Of a stretch of DNA of 64,000 nt, positions 59,814 through 64,000 are shown in pieces. The DNA is from Rosellinia necatrix (Eukaryota; Ascomycota; Sordariomycetes; Xylariales; Xylariaceae): positions 6,262,001 through 6,326,000 of the forward strand of contig JAGYVD010000002.1 in assembly GCA_021209875.1 (NCBI GenBank), in the 5' to 3' direction. Position 1 is the first letter of the stretch. The number at the start of each line of letters is the position of its first letter. The notes beneath the pieces are model-generated. The model was not told the origin of the DNA. It saw only the letters and a program-made list of their open reading frames with translations, and did no database searches. The position numbers and the translations under genes are program-made.

Positions 59814-62800
59814 TTATGCGCTAAATGACCCGAATCCTCCATGATCCCCGCCTTGGGCGGTTGCGGTTATCGTACCGTTGAGGAGTGGGCATTTGCTATT
59901 GGGTTCAAACGATGTTAGCGTGGTGAAACAATAGAAGGGAAATAGATGTGAGAGGTAGGAGATGGGAAAGGTATTATGATGGTCCTCGCATCGGTGTATC
60001 TGAGTTATGGGGATGGCCGCGCCGACCAGAATCTCGCGATATTATGAACATGAATACTCGTTCGTAAATTGCGCCGACTTCGGGCAGAACAAGCCAGATA
60101 TTTGTTTGATTGTGGCCTGTCGTCAAAGTATGGGACATAGGCCGGGGAGAGCAGAGCAACCAACATCTCGTTGGTAACTTTGGAGCGGAGGGATTAAGAA
60201 ATGAAAGCATTCTAAGTCAAGAAATGAGGAACTTAAGGAAGATGGTGCCAGTACCTCTTGTTGGTTTTGATATGTCCCACCTGCCCACAATTCGCGCATT
60301 TCCGAGTTGTGCCTCCTGACGCCTTATCGCCAGAAGTATCGGGAGACGCAGCACTATTATTGTTTGTGCTCGTATTCGCGTTCTTCTTTTTGCCTTTCCC
60401 CTGCTTCTCGCGTACTTGACGTCGATCTTGGTTCTTGAGCAATCGTGAAAGCTCTTTCTCGACACTGTTTTTATGTTAGCGCATGTCCTCTTGTAGTAAG
60501 TGGCCCTCATTGCGTTGAGATGAAAGGCAGGATGGGGATATCCTTACAGCTTAGCCTTGTCGCGGTTGTCGTCTGCGTCTGCTGTTGGTTTGATGCTATA
60601 AACGCTGCTCAGACGCATTAGCTCACTTTCTTGACCCTCGGTTCGGATTGATCTCGACTCACTCTCTGTCCTTTTCGGTAAGGGCGGCTCTCTGTTTCAT
60701 ATAATTGCGTATCACAAGGGGGTCTGCTACGATGATAGTCTCTGTAACCACCTCGCCATCGCTGTTCCTCTTCTTTCTTGTGATCTTCAGCTTACGTTTG
60801 CCGCAACGACTAGCCGCGCTGAAACGACTGAAAACACTTCGTCCATCGTCCACGGGGGCAGGTGTGGCATCAGGACCCCTTTGATTGAAGCGGTCATCTT
60901 CATTGGCCGTATCAAGAACGTCGGCATCGTCGTGAGTGGTGTTGTCGCTGAGTGTAGCCTTCTGTCTATCCCAAATATCACGAATAGCGGCGTTATACAT
61001 ATCCTGCTGCTTCTTGACATTGTATGAATGCCCTCCGTTTGCCTTGCGCTCACGTTCGATGGCGTCCGCGGATGTCGCCAATGGACCCTGGACTGCGTTG
61101 ATGTACCCACCCTTCATGGAGGTTTTGATGAAACTGAACCCCAAGCCATGACCAGTGGGGTCGCCTTCTCCGTGTAGCGCGACCATTGCCTTGCCAGCGC
61201 TTGCATCCAGGAAATTTTTGGAAATGCGCCAGGGAGCCAACTGAACGACAAGAGGCTCATCCACGCCATCATCGTTCTCCTCCTTGTCCTTAGGGTCAAA
61301 GCCGGCATTTTCCATCAGCTGCTGGCCAACCTGCATAGACTCAACTAAGCAGACATCCTCCGGCTTAATCATAGCACGAATGGCGGCTTCGTCCATCATG
61401 GCTTCGTTTTCCTTGAGATGCCAGGTCTTGGTTTCCTTGCTGTAGTCAAGGAATTCTTTTAGCTTCTGCCTGTTTTGGGGATCTTCTTTTTCGAATACGT
61501 GCGGCGTAATCTCTTTGAGAGAGACATCCTGCGTTTCTTTCTGCCTCATCATGCGAAACGCGATCATCTTCAGCCTATTCTTCGATGTGTTCGTAACCTT
61601 CCTAGCGTGGGGGCCAGGAATTTCCATCGAGGGGAAAGTTTGGCCGACGGTGTAGACATGGTCAATGTTGCGGAGGAACCACCTGGGCCCCTCCGAAGCG
61701 TTGGTAGTATATCCTAGGAGAAAATCGTTCGGGCGTGGCTCGTGTTTAAAGATTGGGGCGCGATACATTTCGTTGTGAAGTGTGGGAACGGTATCGCCAG
61801 GATCAACAGTGCCGAATATGCTAAATGGTGAACGGTCTTCGGGGAGAAGGGGGTGGGTCTCCCCAATTTCAAGCTTTGGTATTGCTTCATCGTCGCCGCG
61901 TTCCTTGCGACGATAGTAATTGATAACTCGGTTGCCCATACCGAAATTCGAGAGGACGGTAGGGAACTGTTCACTGTATTCGAAGAGAACAGCAGTAGAA
62001 TTGTCGTTCAGGCTGAGATCTTTCGTAGTTTTGAAAATTTCCTGTGTTCCCCGTCCTTTAATGTCCTTTCTTCTGACCTTACCGGGCTTTCGGACACCAA
62101 TGTTGTGCTTAACAACCTTATCCACGTCGAATTTTTTGCGGTGGAATTCCCAAGGTTGCCCTTCGAGCTTCGTGCGGTAGAAGGGGAACGTTAACTTGAG
62201 AGCCGGCAAAGCATGTTCAACACCGACGCTAGATAGCGTGGCCCGGACCTTACTCTTGTGGTTGTTCTTTAATGCCTCGTAGGCATCATCATTAGAGATA
62301 TTGAAATGGCGCATCACGTCTCTTCGGAGTTGGCCGCTCGCCATACGCTTGGTCTTCTCCTCTAATTTCAGACGCTTGGAAGGTCGTGCCGACTGCGTGT
62401 CTTCGAGCAAAAGGTAGGGATCACCAGGGTCGAGGCGGACGCGTTTGCTGGACCGCCGCGTGGCCTCCTCAAAATCGTCGATGCCCCATGTCTCATAAGA
62501 CGATATATCAGGAAGCCCAGGTTCGTACTTGGGTCGTTTCGCCTTGGGTTGCAACGCGAGGAATTCCCGGTCCCAGTCGTCCATCTCGTCGTCAGCATCG
62601 GCATTTTGCGAGGTGGCTAGATTTATCATGGAATGTGGTTGTCGGTCGGCAAGAGAATTCCAATCCTGACATATCGTCGATATCTCATCCAGACTGAAAC
62701 CCCCCACAAGCTCGTCGTCGTCAGAGTCGGAGAAGCCGTCCTCGGCGTCGGGAAAAACCACACCACCAAAGCGGCTAGCCCAATCATCCACATCATGACC

Positions 62801-63802
62801 GGTAGCCCGCTGTTTGGCTATGCTTAGGACATTGTCGGGGATGCGGAAGAGTTTGGAGCAATCGGCATCGAGCTCCAGCTCCAGCTTAGTGGGGACAAAC
62901 TCGGGAGGATCCTTGTCCTTATTCACGGGCTCCTTGTATTGGAACTCTGCAGGCCATTCGGGAAGCAACTTGTTGAAGTGGAGGATCTTGTGCTCGGCGA
63001 AGTGGGGGAACTTTTCGCGGAGTAAATCCTCGGTGCTCTGCAACGGCCTCTGCATTCCTTCATCGGTCTGACCAATCCACTTGTCAATGGAGACGCTGTA
63101 CTGTGGGAAATTGAGCCTCCACCGCTCCTCGAAGGTCATGTTTTGCCAGGCCTCGTCCGTCACCTCGTGTGTCATGTTGGTGTCTCCATCGTGATCATGC
63201 TCGTTGTCCGCTTCAAATCGTTCGCTCGGCGGTATGGCCGCAGCTGGTTGTTTTTCGGGTGTGGTGGTGGCCGTAGTAGCCGTAGCGGGAGCAGTGACGG
63301 TACCGGTGGTGGTGGCGGCGGCATCTTCGGGTGGCGGAGAGGACGGGAGATAATCGTTGTCGCCGTCGGGGCCGCCGCCAAATAAATCGTCCAGGTGATC
63401 GGTGTCATGGCTTGTGCCATCGTCTTCGGTCAAGCCAGGGGGGTGGGAGGTGCCCGTGTCTGGGAGAGCATCGAGGGATCCGGATTCGCTGGCCAGGTCG
63501 TCATCGCTAAGATCCTCGAAATCAACAGCGTCGTCAGCCTTGTTTGTCTGGTCAATGACCTTGTCGCCAAAGGTGCTCAAATCAAGGCCGTTGGTTTGGG
63601 TGGTACCCGGATCGTTGTTGAACATCATCTTCATATCCGCGTCATCCCGCCGCTCCTGCTCGGCCCAGTCGATATCATCGAAGGAGGGGACCTCGTGGTC
63701 ATCCATGGCCTCTTCCTTGATGATGGGACTCGGGATGTCGAGGATACCGCTGGCAGCGACGGGCGCGCCAGCTCGCGCGGGTTGCAAAGGGCCGTCCATC
63801 AT
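59814..63802 (-). CDS. TAF1: TFIID subunit TAF1 (four exons)
   Basis: Minus-strand exons 63802-60663, 60607-60548, 60464-60255 and 59895-59814 give 1163 residues. TAF1 is the scaffold of the general transcription factor TFIID and contacts TBP and core promoters. The N-terminus is acidic with a TBP-binding-like stretch (VPSFDDIDWAEQERR). The conserved TAF1 core (DUF3591) spans roughly residues 500-900, with LKLTFPFYRTKLEGQPWEFH, VLFEYSEQFPTVLSNFGMGN and RAPIFKHEPRPNDFLL. The C-terminus has a CCHC zinc knuckle, CANCGQVGHIKTNK then SKC; its last Cys is in the final exon after a 359-nt intron. There are no bromodomains, as in yeast Taf1. The acceptor of exon 2 (CTGAG) is my least certain junction; it was chosen because it retains SVYSIKPT, familiar from the family. 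Confidence 0.93.
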
Positions 63803-64000
63803 GTCTAGACGTAGCGCGGACCCGGAGAGGCAGGTGAGTGGAAGATAGGGGCGGACGGGTAGACTGCCTGTAGGCCTCTAGCGGCGTGGGAACCTCTCGG
63901 GACTCGTTTACACGAGAGTGTAAAATGGTTCTCGCATGGCAGTAGGGAGGGAGGAGTGTCGGTACTGGAATCGGTGCGGAGAGCGTGAGAGGCAGCAGTG
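63803..64000. other. 5' flank of TAF1
   Basis: Only 198 bp are in the window. GC-rich, no TATA box or gene visible. Confidence 0.4.

Overview
The window is nuclear DNA of a filamentous ascomycete (Pezizomycotina, most likely a Sordariomycete). The evidence is protein genes split by short GT-AG introns (about 55-430 nt) with CTAAC/CTGAC-like branch points, genes on both strands, a 7 kb AT-only block carrying only C-to-T and G-to-A differences between its terminal repeats (repeat-induced point mutation, RIP), and a full set of fungal housekeeping and regulatory genes. No rRNA, tRNA, CRISPR or bacterial-type operon was seen.

Layout. 1-3.8 kb: the 3' end of a cytochrome P450 followed by a fungal bifunctional ent-copalyl diphosphate/ent-kaurene-type synthase. 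This looks like the edge of a diterpenoid (gibberellin-like) cluster that continues left of the window. 4.66-11.95 kb: a RIP-destroyed LTR retrotransposon with about 300-bp LTRs and a 5-bp target duplication; a younger, un-RIPped solo LTR with its own 5-bp duplication sits inside it. 12.9-20.8 kb: GUP1 (MBOAT) facing a multi-pass membrane protein, then a coiled-coil protein of unknown role. 20.8-28.2 kb: gene-free DNA with microsatellites. 28.2-37.1 kb: a small basic/acidic nuclear-type protein with two frame breaks, an HRT3/FBXO9-type F-box protein, an MTM1/SLC25A39-type mitochondrial carrier and uracil-DNA glycosylase. 37.1-42.0 kb: gene-free. 42.0-50.2 kb: MSB1-like morphogenesis protein and, convergent to it, an RLM1/MEF2-type MADS-box factor with one reading-frame problem. 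50.2-59.8 kb: a long intergenic region holding a back-to-back pair of perfect Rlm1/MEF2 sites. 59.8-63.8 kb: TAF1, the largest TFIID subunit.

How it fits together: the left end is accessory (specialised metabolism beside a transposon-derived AT block), while the rest is core genome. MSB1 and RLM1 both belong, in yeast, to the Rho1/Pkc1 cell-polarity and cell-wall-integrity network, and the tandem CTA(W)4TAG pair upstream of RLM1 suggests autoregulation. The most useful second looks are the nested retroelements with graded RIP, the Asp/Gly repeat insert in the diterpene synthase class I domain, the tandem Rlm1 sites, the in-frame mitochondrial-like extension of UNG1, and three homopolymer-associated frame breaks.
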